This document shows positions 45,731-54,572 of a stretch of 64,000 bases of DNA, in pieces (within the stretch, counting starts at the first letter, position 1; each line of letters starts with the position of its first letter). The DNA comes from Leptolyngbya sp. FACHB-321 (GTDB lineage: Bacteria > Cyanobacteriota > Cyanobacteriia > Leptolyngbyales > Leptolyngbyaceae). The notes below the pieces were generated by a model that was not told where the DNA came from, ran no database searches, and saw only the letters and a program-made list of their open reading frames with translations. The DNA lies in contig NZ_JACJPI010000083.1 of the NCBI RefSeq assembly GCF_014695975.1, forward strand, positions 186,001 through 250,000, written 5' to 3'. The position numbers and the translations under genes were made by a program.

Positions 45731-46612
45731 ATGACAGGACACGAGGCTCAAGGATCGGCGGTGATGGCGTCTCAGGAAGATGCTGCCGAAGCGCAGGAGA
45801 GTGTTGCACTTCCAGAAACGCATGGGCAACTAGTCATTATTGGTGGAGCAGAAGATAAAGAAGGCGATTGCACTATTCTGCGCGAATTTGTACGTCGGTC
45901 TGGTGGGTTACAGGCACGTATTGTTGTGATGACCGTTGCTACAGGGTTACCCGGAGAGGTTGGAGAAACGTACCTTAATGTCTTTGAGCGTCTGGGTGTG
46001 GAATCAGTTCGGGTGGTTGACACTGCCAGACGAGAAGATGCTGATGATCCCAAAGGTCTAGAGTTGATTCAGCAGGCGACAGGCGTCTTCTTTACAGGTG
46101 GCAACCAGGCCCGCATCACAGAATGTCTGAAGGACACACAACTGGATGCAATGCTGCACAAGCGGTTTGCTGATGGTGTTGTCATTGCTGGGACGAGTGC
46201 TGGTGCAGCAATGATGCCCGACATGATGATTGTGGAAGGCGAGTCTGAAACGAACCCACGGATGGAAGTGGTTAGCATGGATCGGGGTATGGGCTTCTTA
46301 CCGGGCGTTGTAATCGATCAGCATTTTGCCCAACGTGGTCGCTTAGGACGGTTGCTATCTGCGATCGCCCAGCAGCCTGTCAATCTGGGTTTTGGCATTG
46401 ATGAAAACACCGCGATCGCGATCAATGGCAAAGAGCTAGAAGTGATTGGTGCAGGCGCAATCACTATTGTGGATGTGGCAAACCTTACCCACAATAATGT
46501 GGAAGAACTCTTACGAGACGAACCCTTGGCTTTGTGTAACGCAACGCTGCACATTCTTCCCCACGGGTACAAGTTTGATCTAGAAACGCGCTCGCCAATG
46601 GAGCTTAAATAA
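45731..46612 (+). CDS. cphB: Cyanophycinase
   Basis: A 293-residue serine exopeptidase that releases beta-aspartyl-arginine from cyanophycin. The nucleophile elbow is GTSAGAA with Ser156; supporting motifs are LVIIGGAEDKEGDC, FTGGNQARIT, RGMGFLPGVVIDQHFAQRGRLGRL and GIDENTAI, all family hallmarks. GGAG lies upstream of ATG 45731. It is divergent from cphA2, with the small gene and a dispersed repeat between. In many cyanobacteria cphB is next to and co-directional with cphA1, so the arrangement here suggests a separate cphA1-bearing locus. Confidence 0.96.
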   Translation: MTGHEAQGSAVMASQEDAAEAQESVALPETHGQLVIIGGAEDKEGDCTILREFVRRSGGLQARIVVMTVATGLPGEVGETYLNVFERLGVESVRVVDTARREDADDPKGLELIQQATGVFFTGGNQARITECLKDTQLDAMLHKRFADGVVIAGTSAGAAMMPDMMIVEGESETNPRMEVVSMDRGMGFLPGVVIDQHFAQRGRLGRLLSAIAQQPVNLGFGIDENTAIAINGKELEVIGAGAITIVDVANLTHNNVEELLRDEPLALCNATLHILPHGYKFDLETRSPMELK

Positions 46613-46650
46613 GCTGCTAGCTGAAATGCGATCGTCCAAGTAAGTGATTC

Positions 46651-46690
46651 TGACGGCATCTGGTTTGACCAAGAACACCAAATGCCGTCA
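46651..46690. terminator. Hairpin between convergent cphB and pentapeptide gene
   Basis: TGACGGCAT (46651-46659) pairs with ATGCCGTCA (46682-46690), with a further GGT/ACC pairing inside. There is no T-run on either side, so it may be a weak or factor-assisted stop. Confidence 0.45.
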
Positions 46691-46788
46691 GTCATAGCGC
46701 CACCCAAGCGCGAAAGCTACTTGGCTAAGCTTTGCCTTATTACAAGTTTTTGGTCAAGGTATCAATACAGAGGCTAAGGCAATCCATC

Positions 46789-47364
46789 CTACGTTTTGCA
46801 GTTCAGCGTGTCGCGCGTATTGCGTCCAGTGACGGGGTTTTTCCCTTTTGCTGATTGGCATAGGAGAGTTTGAGCATCCTGCCGCACATCAACATCAGTG
46901 AAGTCAGCACCGTCTACGATCGCCCCGCCAAATTTGGCATTGAAGGCAAACGCCCCCTCTAGATTGGCATTGGTCAGGTTAGCGCCTGTAAACCGTGCAG
47001 CATCTAAGGTAGCGTTTCGTAAGTCGGCACCCTCAAAGTTTACGTCCTCCAAGTTGGCACCAAAAAAACTTACGCCATGTAGGTCACTATGGCTAAAGTT
47101 ACTGCCCCGGAGATTTGCTTTTGTAAAGCTAGAGTCGGTTAAATCTTTGCCAGAAAAATCAGCGCCGACCAAAAAATCTCGGTTGTAGTCATCTGCCAAC
47201 GCAGCCATAGGGCTAACGAGCCAGAGACTAATCACGATCGCGCTCCAACAGATGAGGCTTACCGTAATTGTCCGTCGCTGCTGCCATATCTGTTGCTTAA
47301 CCAGTGCTGCAAGCCATCGTTTAACGTGCTGACCGATTGCCGTGCCCAATCGTTTGATGCTCAT
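46789..47364 (-). CDS. Lumenal-type pentapeptide-repeat protein
   Basis: A 191-residue protein. Residues 1-55 hold a basic N-terminus and a hydrophobic signal (VSLICWSAIVISLWLVSPMAALADD), suggesting export to the thylakoid lumen or periplasm. Residues 65-150 carry about 15 pentapeptide repeats (A/N-L/F-x-x-G/A pattern, for example FSGKDLTDSSF), which fold as a right-handed beta-helix. The last 30 residues contain LLCQSAKGKNPVTGRNTRDTLNCK, the two-Cys terminal motif of cyanobacterial and chloroplast lumenal pentapeptide proteins (likely a disulfide). Function is not established. Confidence 0.92.
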   Translation of the reverse strand: MSIKRLGTAIGQHVKRWLAALVKQQIWQQRRTITVSLICWSAIVISLWLVSPMAALADDYNRDFLVGADFSGKDLTDSSFTKANLRGSNFSHSDLHGVSFFGANLEDVNFEGADLRNATLDAARFTGANLTNANLEGAFAFNAKFGGAIVDGADFTDVDVRQDAQTLLCQSAKGKNPVTGRNTRDTLNCKT

Positions 47365-47621
47365 TGTTGCTGCTTACTACCGAACCCAACTGCGATCGCA
47401 GTAGCGCCTTCATCTTTGCTCACCGCCCTAAGCAGACGCTTTGTTACTGGGTGAGTGAATACGATCGCTACTCCTTCGATCCTACCTGAATCCGTTGCGC
47501 TTCTAGTCTGGCAGCAGTAAACCGAAACAGTAGAGCGCTTCAGCAACGTGAGTTTAGCGCCGGGATTGTCGATATTAAAGTATTGAAGAAAGACTTAGTA
47601 TCTCGTTCTGTTCCACCGCTC

Positions 47622-48122
47622 ATGCCTCAAAAGCCAAAGCTTCAAATAAGTCGCAAGCGCAGTACTAACGCAGAAGCCTCAGATATTGGTTCCTTAGGAG
47701 AAGCTTTGGTAGCTCAATGGTTGTGCGATCGTGGCTGGCTTCTGTTGCAGAAACGCTGGCACTGTCGATGGGGCGAACTCGATTTAGTCGTTGGTCAGCC
47801 CTCAGCACAACTACCAACACAGCCGATCGCCCTAGCGTTTGTGGAGGTTAAAACCCGCAGTCGAGGCAACTGGGACAGTGATGGTGCGCTGGCAATCACC
47901 GCTCAGAAGCAGTCAAAACTTTGGAAAACGGCACAACTCTTTTTAGCAGATCATCCCGACTGGGCAGAATTACCTTGTCAATTTGATGTGGCGCTGGTCT
48001 GCTGTCGGTATCAGCCTCAACCAACCGTGCTGTCAGATGATGTAAGCCAAGCGAGGAAGGCAATCGCTGATTACAGCCTGACGCTTCAAGACTATATTCC
48101 TGCTGCCTTCACGCTCGATTAG
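47622..48122 (+). CDS. yraN: YraN family (UPF0102) nuclease-fold protein
   Basis: A 166-residue protein from ATG 47622 (TTG 47583 would add 13 residues). The UPF0102 core is clear: [72 protein letters not shown], and [10 protein letters not shown]. It has the PD-(D/E)XK residues Asp (GELD) and Glu-Val-Lys. The family is conserved in most bacteria, with unclear function; a role in Holliday-junction or DNA processing is proposed from its fold. No start SD is obvious. Confidence 0.92.
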   Translation: MPQKPKLQISRKRSTNAEASDIGSLGEALVAQWLCDRGWLLLQKRWHCRWGELDLVVGQPSAQLPTQPIALAFVEVKTRSRGNWDSDGALAITAQKQSKLWKTAQLFLADHPDWAELPCQFDVALVCCRYQPQPTVLSDDVSQARKAIADYSLTLQDYIPAAFTLD

Positions 48123-48186
48123 GATGTATCAAATAGGACGTATCAAAACAGTAGAATCTCTAGCGATACGTCCGCTTCTCTACGCA

Positions 48187-48486
48187 TTACGCCAACGTTT
48201 CTGGGCAGTAGCCTAACCCCTGCACAAACTGCTGACGAAACGCTTCAATCTCCTCGCGCTCTGGTGTGCCATGCGAGACGACTGCAACCTGATAACGATG
48301 CATCACCTCAACTGGTGACTGCCCCGTTTCCAAACCCCATAGTGCCATTTGGACGCGAATACCTGGGTCACATGGAATGCCCAGTTCATGCATCAAAGCT
48401 CGGAAGTCGCCATGCTCATGAGGCTCCAGGCAACGGCTCATTTTCACCTTTACAATCCACCCGTCAATTTGGTGGATCACGGTCAT
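48187..48486 (-). CDS. Conserved-looking hypothetical protein
   Basis: A 99-residue protein starting MTVIHQIDGWIVKVKMSRCLEPHEHGDF at ATG 48486; the frame is open up to 48579 but the extra residues look unconserved. It has alpha/beta character, a Cys-x6-Gly-Asp-Phe segment and a C-terminal helix with CPETLA. I do not recognise the family. The codon use and length suggest a real gene; no SD is clear. Confidence 0.6.
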   Translation of the reverse strand: MTVIHQIDGWIVKVKMSRCLEPHEHGDFRALMHELGIPCDPGIRVQMALWGLETGQSPVEVMHRYQVAVVSHGTPEREEIEAFRQQFVQGLGYCPETLA

Positions 48487-48885
48487 AAAGCTGACTGGAA
48501 GCCGACTTGAGCAGTGTAGATACTCTACAACCCTTAATGTAAGGGACGCATTTGCAAGATAATACAGATAGTCCACCACAGTTTTTGACCAGCAACCGCT
48601 TACACCATCTATAGTCGCTAAACGTATCAGTAAATACCAGGGGAGAACCCCCCGAAGTGGAGCGTGTTATCACCCAATCCGAAAGGAGGAGGGGTAGGGA
48701 GTTAGGGCTAAAGGCTGAAGGATTAACTGGTGGTTAAAGCCACGTCTACAAACCAAAAAATCTACGTAGGTGGATTACACCAAACCAGCTTGCAGTCTCT
48801 GTAAGCAGACTTATAGGTGTAGCCGAAATGATAAGTGTACTAAGCGTTACTTCTGACTACTTCTACTAAAACTAACTTGCCTGTA
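48487..48885. other. 399-base spacer
   Basis: No reading frame looks coding. It contains GGCTAAAGGCTGAAGGATTAA (a spacer heptamer piece) at about 48705 and otherwise unremarkable sequence before queA. Confidence 0.45.
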
Positions 48886-50013
48886 ATGAGTTCTGACCGC
48901 CTGCTGACTGCTTATGACTATACGTTGCCTGAAGGATTGATTGCTCAAGCGCCGTGCGTTCCTCGTGATCAGTCACGGTTGCTGGTGGTACAGGATACCG
49001 TGCAGCATTGCCATACGATCGTGCAGACGTTGCCAGATTGGTTGCGATCGGGCGATTTGTTGGTGTTGAATAACACTCGCGTGATTCCAGCTCGGCTGCA
49101 CGGGCACAAAACAAGCGGGATGCCTGTAGAGGTGCTGCTGCTGGAGTCACAGGCTGTCGACCCATCCAAGGGCACTGTGCACGGTACGAGCGATCGCTGG
49201 TTGGCACTGGTAAAACCGGGTCGGCGGCTTAAGCCGGGTGCGACGATCGTGTTTGGGGGGCAGGAGCCAGCAGACCAACAGCAAGAGGCAGGCAGCTTAA
49301 GTGCCACGGTTCTGTCGATTGATGCGGCTACGGGTGGACGCCTTTTGCAATTTAACGTGCCACCGGAAACCACGCTCGACGAGTGGATTGAGCGGCTTGG
49401 GCAAGTACCGCTACCACCCTACATCACTGAGTCCGAGGCACAGCCAGAGCAGTATCAGACGGTCTATGCCGATCGCCCTGGTGCGATCGCGGCACCGACA
49501 GCAGGGTTACACTTTACGCCTGCTTTACTAGAACGCTTGCAAGCACACGGTATTAAGCAGGCTTTTGTGACGTTGCACGTTGGCGTGGGCACCTTTCGTC
49601 CAGTGGAGGCAGCGGCAATCACTGACCATACAATGCATGCTGAATGGGTAGACGTGCCACCAGAAACAGTAGCGAAGATTCAGGAAACCAAAGCAAGCGG
49701 TGGACGCATCATTGCAGTTGGGACAACCGTTGTGCGATCGCTCGAAGCAGCAGCACAAAGCGGCACGATACAGACCTTTTGCGGCAAGACTAATTTGTTC
49801 ATTTACCCCGGTTACAAATGGCGAGTCGTTGATGGATTGATGACAAATTTTCACCTACCGAAGTCGAGCTTGCTCATGCTGGTCAGCGCCCTGATCGGAC
49901 GACAGCGCTTGTTAGATCTGTACCAGGTGGCGATTGCAGAGCAGTATCGCTTTTACTCCTTTGGGGATGCGATGTTAATTTTGCCAGAGGCAGGAGTGGG
50001 GAGTAGGGAATAG
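48886..50013 (+). CDS. queA: S-adenosylmethionine:tRNA ribosyltransferase-isomerase QueA
   Basis: A 375-residue enzyme from ATG 48886 (TTG 48877 is alternative). It transfers the ribose of S-adenosylmethionine to preQ1 tRNA to make epoxyqueuosine. Motifs: [14 protein letters not shown] near the N-terminus, PPYI then ERYQTVYA-type segment (here [24 protein letters not shown]), [55 protein letters not shown]. All are hallmark QueA boxes. The murD gene lies convergent 80 bases downstream. Confidence 0.97.
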   Translation: MSSDRLLTAYDYTLPEGLIAQAPCVPRDQSRLLVVQDTVQHCHTIVQTLPDWLRSGDLLVLNNTRVIPARLHGHKTSGMPVEVLLLESQAVDPSKGTVHGTSDRWLALVKPGRRLKPGATIVFGGQEPADQQQEAGSLSATVLSIDAATGGRLLQFNVPPETTLDEWIERLGQVPLPPYITESEAQPEQYQTVYADRPGAIAAPTAGLHFTPALLERLQAHGIKQAFVTLHVGVGTFRPVEAAAITDHTMHAEWVDVPPETVAKIQETKASGGRIIAVGTTVVRSLEAAAQSGTIQTFCGKTNLFIYPGYKWRVVDGLMTNFHLPKSSLLMLVSALIGRQRLLDLYQVAIAEQYRFYSFGDAMLILPEAGVGSRE

Positions 50014-50093
50014 GGGATGGGGATTAGGGAGAGTTTTGAGTTTTGAGTTCCACTGACTCTTCACCCTTTCACCCTTTCACTCTTTCACCTCTT

Positions 50094-51476
50094 TCACTCT
50101 GGCAACGCATGACAAAGCTGACGGAAGTGTTCACCGCGTTGTTCAAAGTTTGGGTACTGGTCAAAGCTCGCGCAGGCGGGAGAGAGGAGTACGACGGGTG
50201 TCTGGTGCTGTTTGGCAAGTGCTGCCGATCGCTCGACGGCTCGTTCCATTGTTTCCACAATCTCAACGCTGGAGTAATTTGCCTGCTGTAAGCGTTCGGC
50301 AAAGGCAGGGGCAGCGTTACCAATCAAAAGTACCGCAGTCACGTTGGCTTGAATGGCAGCGATCCAGGCAGCATCGTCGCCCTGTTTTGCTTCGCCGCCT
50401 GCAATGAGGATAGTGGGATGCTTGACGGCAGTGAGTCCCACTTCGGCGGCATCGTAATTAGTTGCTTTGCTGTCATTAATGAAGTCAATGCCGTGCCAGG
50501 TGCGAATATGTTCTAGGCGATGGGGTACGCCAGAGAAGTTAGCAATAGCATGGGCGATCGCGCTTTTATCAATGCCTGCCAGTTTTGCGGCGGCGACTGC
50601 CATCAAGAGGTTCTGTCGATTGTGCGCTCCCGGCATTCGTAGCAGACTGATCGGCAAAATTAGTTCGGTAGCCGTTCGTACCCAGGCATCTTCAATGTAG
50701 ACGCTGTGAGGGGAGTTGCCAATTAATGCAGCCTTGCCGTTAACGCTTGTCCAGCAGGCGGTTTCGCGCACTGGATAAGACGCTTGTTTACCTAAGTTCC
50801 GCAAGTACGGATCATCGCCGTTGAAGACCTGATGGTGAGACTGGTTGAGTAACTGAGCTTTAATAGCGCAGTAGCGTTCCAGCGTTTTGTGGCGACTCAG
50901 ATGGTCGGGTGTGAAGGTTGTCCATACACCGATGCGGGGTGCGATCGATGGCGATGATTCGATCTGATAGCTACTGAGTTCAGCGATCGCCCAGTCTGGC
51001 TTTTTGTCACTGAGCGCCACTTCACAGGCGGCAAGCCCAATATTGCCAAAAGCCGGAGCAGCTAATCCTGCGGTTTGAAAAATAGCGGCAATGAGTGTGG
51101 TTGTGGTTGTTTTGCCATTAGTGCCTGTAATGCCAATCCAGGGGCAAGGCTTCAGATGTTGCCACGCTAGCTCTGTTTCGCCGATCGTTTCAATGCCTAG
51201 CTCTCTGGCACGTACTAGCCCTGGTAGATCCCAGGGCACACCAGGGCTAACGACAAGCCGCTGGACAGATTCTGTGTGCAATACTTCCACACGTGCCGGA
51301 GTGAGGGATTCGCCCAACTGTCCCGTGATGCCTTCAGCGGTCAATACCTGCTGCTGTTGCTGTAACCCATCGGAACTGCCGGAATCACTGACCGCTACCT
51401 GCCACCCCTCACGCTTGAGTAGTCGGGCGGCTGCGAGTCCCGATTTTCCCAGACCGATCACATAGGCTTTGGGCAT
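50094..51476 (-). CDS. murD: UDP-N-acetylmuramoylalanine-D-glutamate ligase MurD
   Basis: A 460-residue Mur ligase from ATG 51476 ([20 protein letters not shown], the family N-terminus); an upstream start at 51509 would add 11. The ATP loop is [16 protein letters not shown], with central-domain boxes and [17 protein letters not shown], the substrate-binding loop. It adds D-glutamate to UDP-MurNAc-Ala in peptidoglycan synthesis. It stands alone, outside a dcw cluster, as is usual in cyanobacteria. Confidence 0.97.
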   Translation of the reverse strand: MPKAYVIGLGKSGLAAARLLKREGWQVAVSDSGSSDGLQQQQQVLTAEGITGQLGESLTPARVEVLHTESVQRLVVSPGVPWDLPGLVRARELGIETIGETELAWQHLKPCPWIGITGTNGKTTTTTLIAAIFQTAGLAAPAFGNIGLAACEVALSDKKPDWAIAELSSYQIESSPSIAPRIGVWTTFTPDHLSRHKTLERYCAIKAQLLNQSHHQVFNGDDPYLRNLGKQASYPVRETACWTSVNGKAALIGNSPHSVYIEDAWVRTATELILPISLLRMPGAHNRQNLLMAVAAAKLAGIDKSAIAHAIANFSGVPHRLEHIRTWHGIDFINDSKATNYDAAEVGLTAVKHPTILIAGGEAKQGDDAAWIAAIQANVTAVLLIGNAAPAFAERLQQANYSSVEIVETMERAVERSAALAKQHQTPVVLLSPACASFDQYPNFEQRGEHFRQLCHALPE

Positions 51477-51667
51477 AGCTTGCGGTGTTCCTGCGTTTGC
51501 ATCCCTCATGGTACCGCTTAACGGACAGCAAGCCGCTGGTTAGGAGTGAAGGCAAGCGATCGATAGCAACACATCACTCGCGATCGCTCACCTTTACTAA
51601 CGTACGAGCTAACGATACATTCGTACTTACCATGAGCAGTGCGATCGTTAACTGCTACGAACGATCG

Positions 51668-52033
51668 TTAGCCTACAGTTACTTCAGCCGTGGTGACATC
51701 GGTTGCGCCACTCACGCTTCTGGCAATCTGGACTGCTTTGTTAAGGACATCCTGACTGGGCACTTTCCCCTTCAACACAACATTTGTACCAAGTTGCGCG
51801 ACCCAGAGTGTTTCCACGTCGTCTAGCGTAGAATCTTCATCAAAAGCGAGGGCAACCCGCTTGGCAAGACCGCTCTGGTCGTATTCGCCGTTTAACCCCA
51901 CGCGCTCAGGTGCGATCGTACCAGTTGCGGTTTGTTCTGCTGCTGGCACCTCTGGCGTTACAGGAGCCGGAGCTGGATTGACTTGAGCGCCCGCAGGCTT
52001 TTCCTTACCAAAAATTCGTTGTAACCAACCCAT
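51668..52033 (-). CDS. BON-domain protein
   Basis: A 121-residue protein from ATG 52033 (MGWLQRIFGKEK), with GGGAGG six bases upstream. A Pro/Ala-rich linker (residues 15-45) leads to a BON domain (LAKRVALAFDEDSTLDDVETLWVAQLGTNVVLKGKVPSQDVLNKAVQIARSVSGATDVTTAEV). BON domains bind phospholipid or the cell envelope in osmotic-shock proteins such as OsmY. There is no signal peptide; the protein may sit on the inner side of the membrane. Role unknown. Confidence 0.93.
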   Translation of the reverse strand: MGWLQRIFGKEKPAGAQVNPAPAPVTPEVPAAEQTATGTIAPERVGLNGEYDQSGLAKRVALAFDEDSTLDDVETLWVAQLGTNVVLKGKVPSQDVLNKAVQIARSVSGATDVTTAEVTVG

Positions 52034-52314
52034 AGTTTTCCTCCCAAAAAAATGCCTTCTCAACCGCAGGTAACTAACTGATACCAATTAAGTTAAGAAC
52101 ACACACATTCTGTCGGTGTACAGCGTTGATACGCCCCTACCCAACGAGTGATCTATAGCGATCCCGCTCTAAACCCACTAGGAGTATGTCTTGCTGAAGG
52201 AAGGATTTTCTCTAAATAGACGAATGGTTAGTTGCTTAATTAAGGTGAGAGACGGAATTTCGAGGGAAAACCTGTCAACACGGGGCACAAAAGTTGGCAG
52301 TGATAGGGCTGTCT

Positions 52315-54474
52315 TCAGCTTTTGACGATCGCCCCAAAGTCCGCCAGGACTCTTGCATGATTGCGGAGTACACCCAGTAAGTACAGCCGATTTTGCTTAA
52401 TGGCTGGGTCATTATCCATCACCAGAACGCTATCAGCACCGTCAAAGAAGCGACTCAGCGTGGGTGTGGTCTTGCTAAGGGTTACGACCAGGGTTTGGTA
52501 GTCTTGCGGTTGCGCTGCCATAGCGGTGTGTAGTTGGCACAAGGCATCGTAAAATGCTTGCTCCGACTGCTTTTGAAATAGCTTTGGCTGAATGACGGCA
52601 GTGGGGTCAAGGTGTTTGGTTGCCAGGTCGCTTTGAGCAGCGAGGCGAGAGGCTCGGTTGACCACCTCGTAAATCGTTGCCAGGGTGCCATCTTGCCGAC
52701 GAGCTTGTAGGAAGAGGGCACGATCGCGCACGTCCAGCAAATCTTGCAGCGCCCGCTCCGTGTATTCAGCATCGTTTTCGCCCAGCACTGCACTTACTAA
52801 GTCATAGTCTACGTGCTCGTCTTCTTGTAGCAAGGTGCGGGTGCGCTGAAGCAAGAAATCTCGCAACTGCTGCCTCAGCTCGTCCAAACTTGGCTTCATG
52901 ACTGCAGCAAACGAGGTCTTGAATGCCTCAGTGACGGCTTCGACCAGAGTGGACAAATTGAGGGGCAGCTTGGCATCCCAAATAATTTTGACGATCGCGT
53001 TAGCGGCACGGCGCAGCGCAAAGGGATCAGAGGAACCAGTTGGCACCAAACCCAGCCCAAAAATGCTGACTAATGTATCAACGCGATCGGCAAGCCCAAC
53101 GATTTGTCCTGTCAGGGTTTGAGGCAGTGTGTCTCCAGCACCTTTAGGCAGATAATGCTCGAAGATGGCAGTGGCAACTGCTTCTGTCTCGCCACTGGCG
53201 ATCGCGTATTTTTGCCCCATCACGCCTTGCAGTTCGGGGAATTCGCCCACCATTTGCGTTACCAGATCCGCTTTACAGAGCAAGGCTGCACGCTGGATAT
53301 CTTGCTGCTGTTGCGTATCCTGCTGTAAGCGTAGCTGGTCGGTAATTAAAGCAGCGTTTTTGCTAATGCGATCGACCTTTGCCCGTACCGATCCCAGGCT
53401 TTCCTGAAAGGTAACGGTTTCGAGCTTGGGTAGGTAGTTTTCAAGGGGAATGGCGCGATCGGCATCAAAAAAGAATTTGCCATCCGACAGACGGGCACGG
53501 ATGACGCGCTCATTGCCAGCCGCAATAATGTCAGACTTGGCGGGATCGCCATTAGAAATAGTGATGAAGTAGGGCAGCAGCTCGATCCCATCTGCTTGCT
53601 TAAGCACTGGGAAGTAGCGCTGATGGCTCTCCATCTCGGTCGTGATAACTTCGGGCGGCAACTCTAGAAAGTCTGGCTCGAAGGTGCCAACGACAGCGCT
53701 GGGCCACTCTACTAGATTGGTGACTTCGCGCAGCAGCCCAGGAGTGATAACGGCAGTCCCACCAATTTCGGCAGCGGCAGCTTGTACCTGGTGTTGAATT
53801 GTTTCTTGCCGTTGGGCTAGGTCTACCGTAACAAACGCAGACGCAAGGGCAGCTACATAGGTATCAGCATGAGAGAGGGCGATCGGTTGGGGATGGAGCA
53901 CGCGATGCCCCCAGGACTGTCGATCGCTGGTGCAAGTTTCGGAACCACTAACCAGGGCGATCGGCAGTACGGCATCATCTAGCAGTGCCACTAGCCAACG
54001 GATTGGGCGCGAAAACCGTAGGTCGCCATCGCCCCAAACCATAAACCGCTTGCCCTGAAGTGCAGTAATCCATGCGGGTACAAGCTGTTGCAAAATGTCG
54101 GCGGTGGGTTGCCCGGCGATCGTTTTACGCACAAAGGTAAACTCCCCTTTTTCCGTCGGGCGAATTTCTAGAGACGAGAGCGGTACGCCTTGCTTCTGGG
54201 CGAAACCGATGGCAGCTTTCGTGGGCTCACCGTCTTTGAAGGCAGCTTGTGCCGGGGGACCTTTGACTTCTTCTTCTTGATCAGGCTGCTGTAAGGGCAA
54301 CCCTTTAATCAGCACTGCCAGCCGTCGCGGGGTGCCATAAAACTCGATCGCCGTTGGAGTCAGGTAATGGTCTTGCAGCGTTTGCGGCAGGCGCGATCGC
54401 CACTGCGCTAGCGCTTCATCTACAAAACTGGCGGGCAATTCTTCAGTTCCAACCTCGAGCAAAAACGTTGCCAT
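52315..54474 (-). CDS. glyS: Glycine-tRNA ligase beta subunit
   Basis: A 719-residue beta chain from ATG 54474 ([22 protein letters not shown], the family start; six residues upstream are not conserved). Motifs include [21 protein letters not shown], the HD-type box [59 protein letters not shown]. It charges tRNA-Gly with the alpha subunit GlyQ, which is encoded elsewhere as is common in cyanobacteria. Confidence 0.97.
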   Translation of the reverse strand: MATFLLEVGTEELPASFVDEALAQWRSRLPQTLQDHYLTPTAIEFYGTPRRLAVLIKGLPLQQPDQEEEVKGPPAQAAFKDGEPTKAAIGFAQKQGVPLSSLEIRPTEKGEFTFVRKTIAGQPTADILQQLVPAWITALQGKRFMVWGDGDLRFSRPIRWLVALLDDAVLPIALVSGSETCTSDRQSWGHRVLHPQPIALSHADTYVAALASAFVTVDLAQRQETIQHQVQAAAAEIGGTAVITPGLLREVTNLVEWPSAVVGTFEPDFLELPPEVITTEMESHQRYFPVLKQADGIELLPYFITISNGDPAKSDIIAAGNERVIRARLSDGKFFFDADRAIPLENYLPKLETVTFQESLGSVRAKVDRISKNAALITDQLRLQQDTQQQQDIQRAALLCKADLVTQMVGEFPELQGVMGQKYAIASGETEAVATAIFEHYLPKGAGDTLPQTLTGQIVGLADRVDTLVSIFGLGLVPTGSSDPFALRRAANAIVKIIWDAKLPLNLSTLVEAVTEAFKTSFAAVMKPSLDELRQQLRDFLLQRTRTLLQEDEHVDYDLVSAVLGENDAEYTERALQDLLDVRDRALFLQARRQDGTLATIYEVVNRASRLAAQSDLATKHLDPTAVIQPKLFQKQSEQAFYDALCQLHTAMAAQPQDYQTLVVTLSKTTPTLSRFFDGADSVLVMDNDPAIKQNRLYLLGVLRNHARVLADFGAIVKS

Positions 54475-54572
54475 AACTCCCGAACCTAGCACCAGACAGC
54501 TTTTAATTTCATCAGTTTACCGTGCTAAGAGACGGCTGGGCGGTTTGTTGACCGACACGACTTGACCGCTCA

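Noticed and set aside
46318-46707. 129-residue minus frame overlapping cphB
   Set aside because: Antisense shadow of cphB; no motif or SD.
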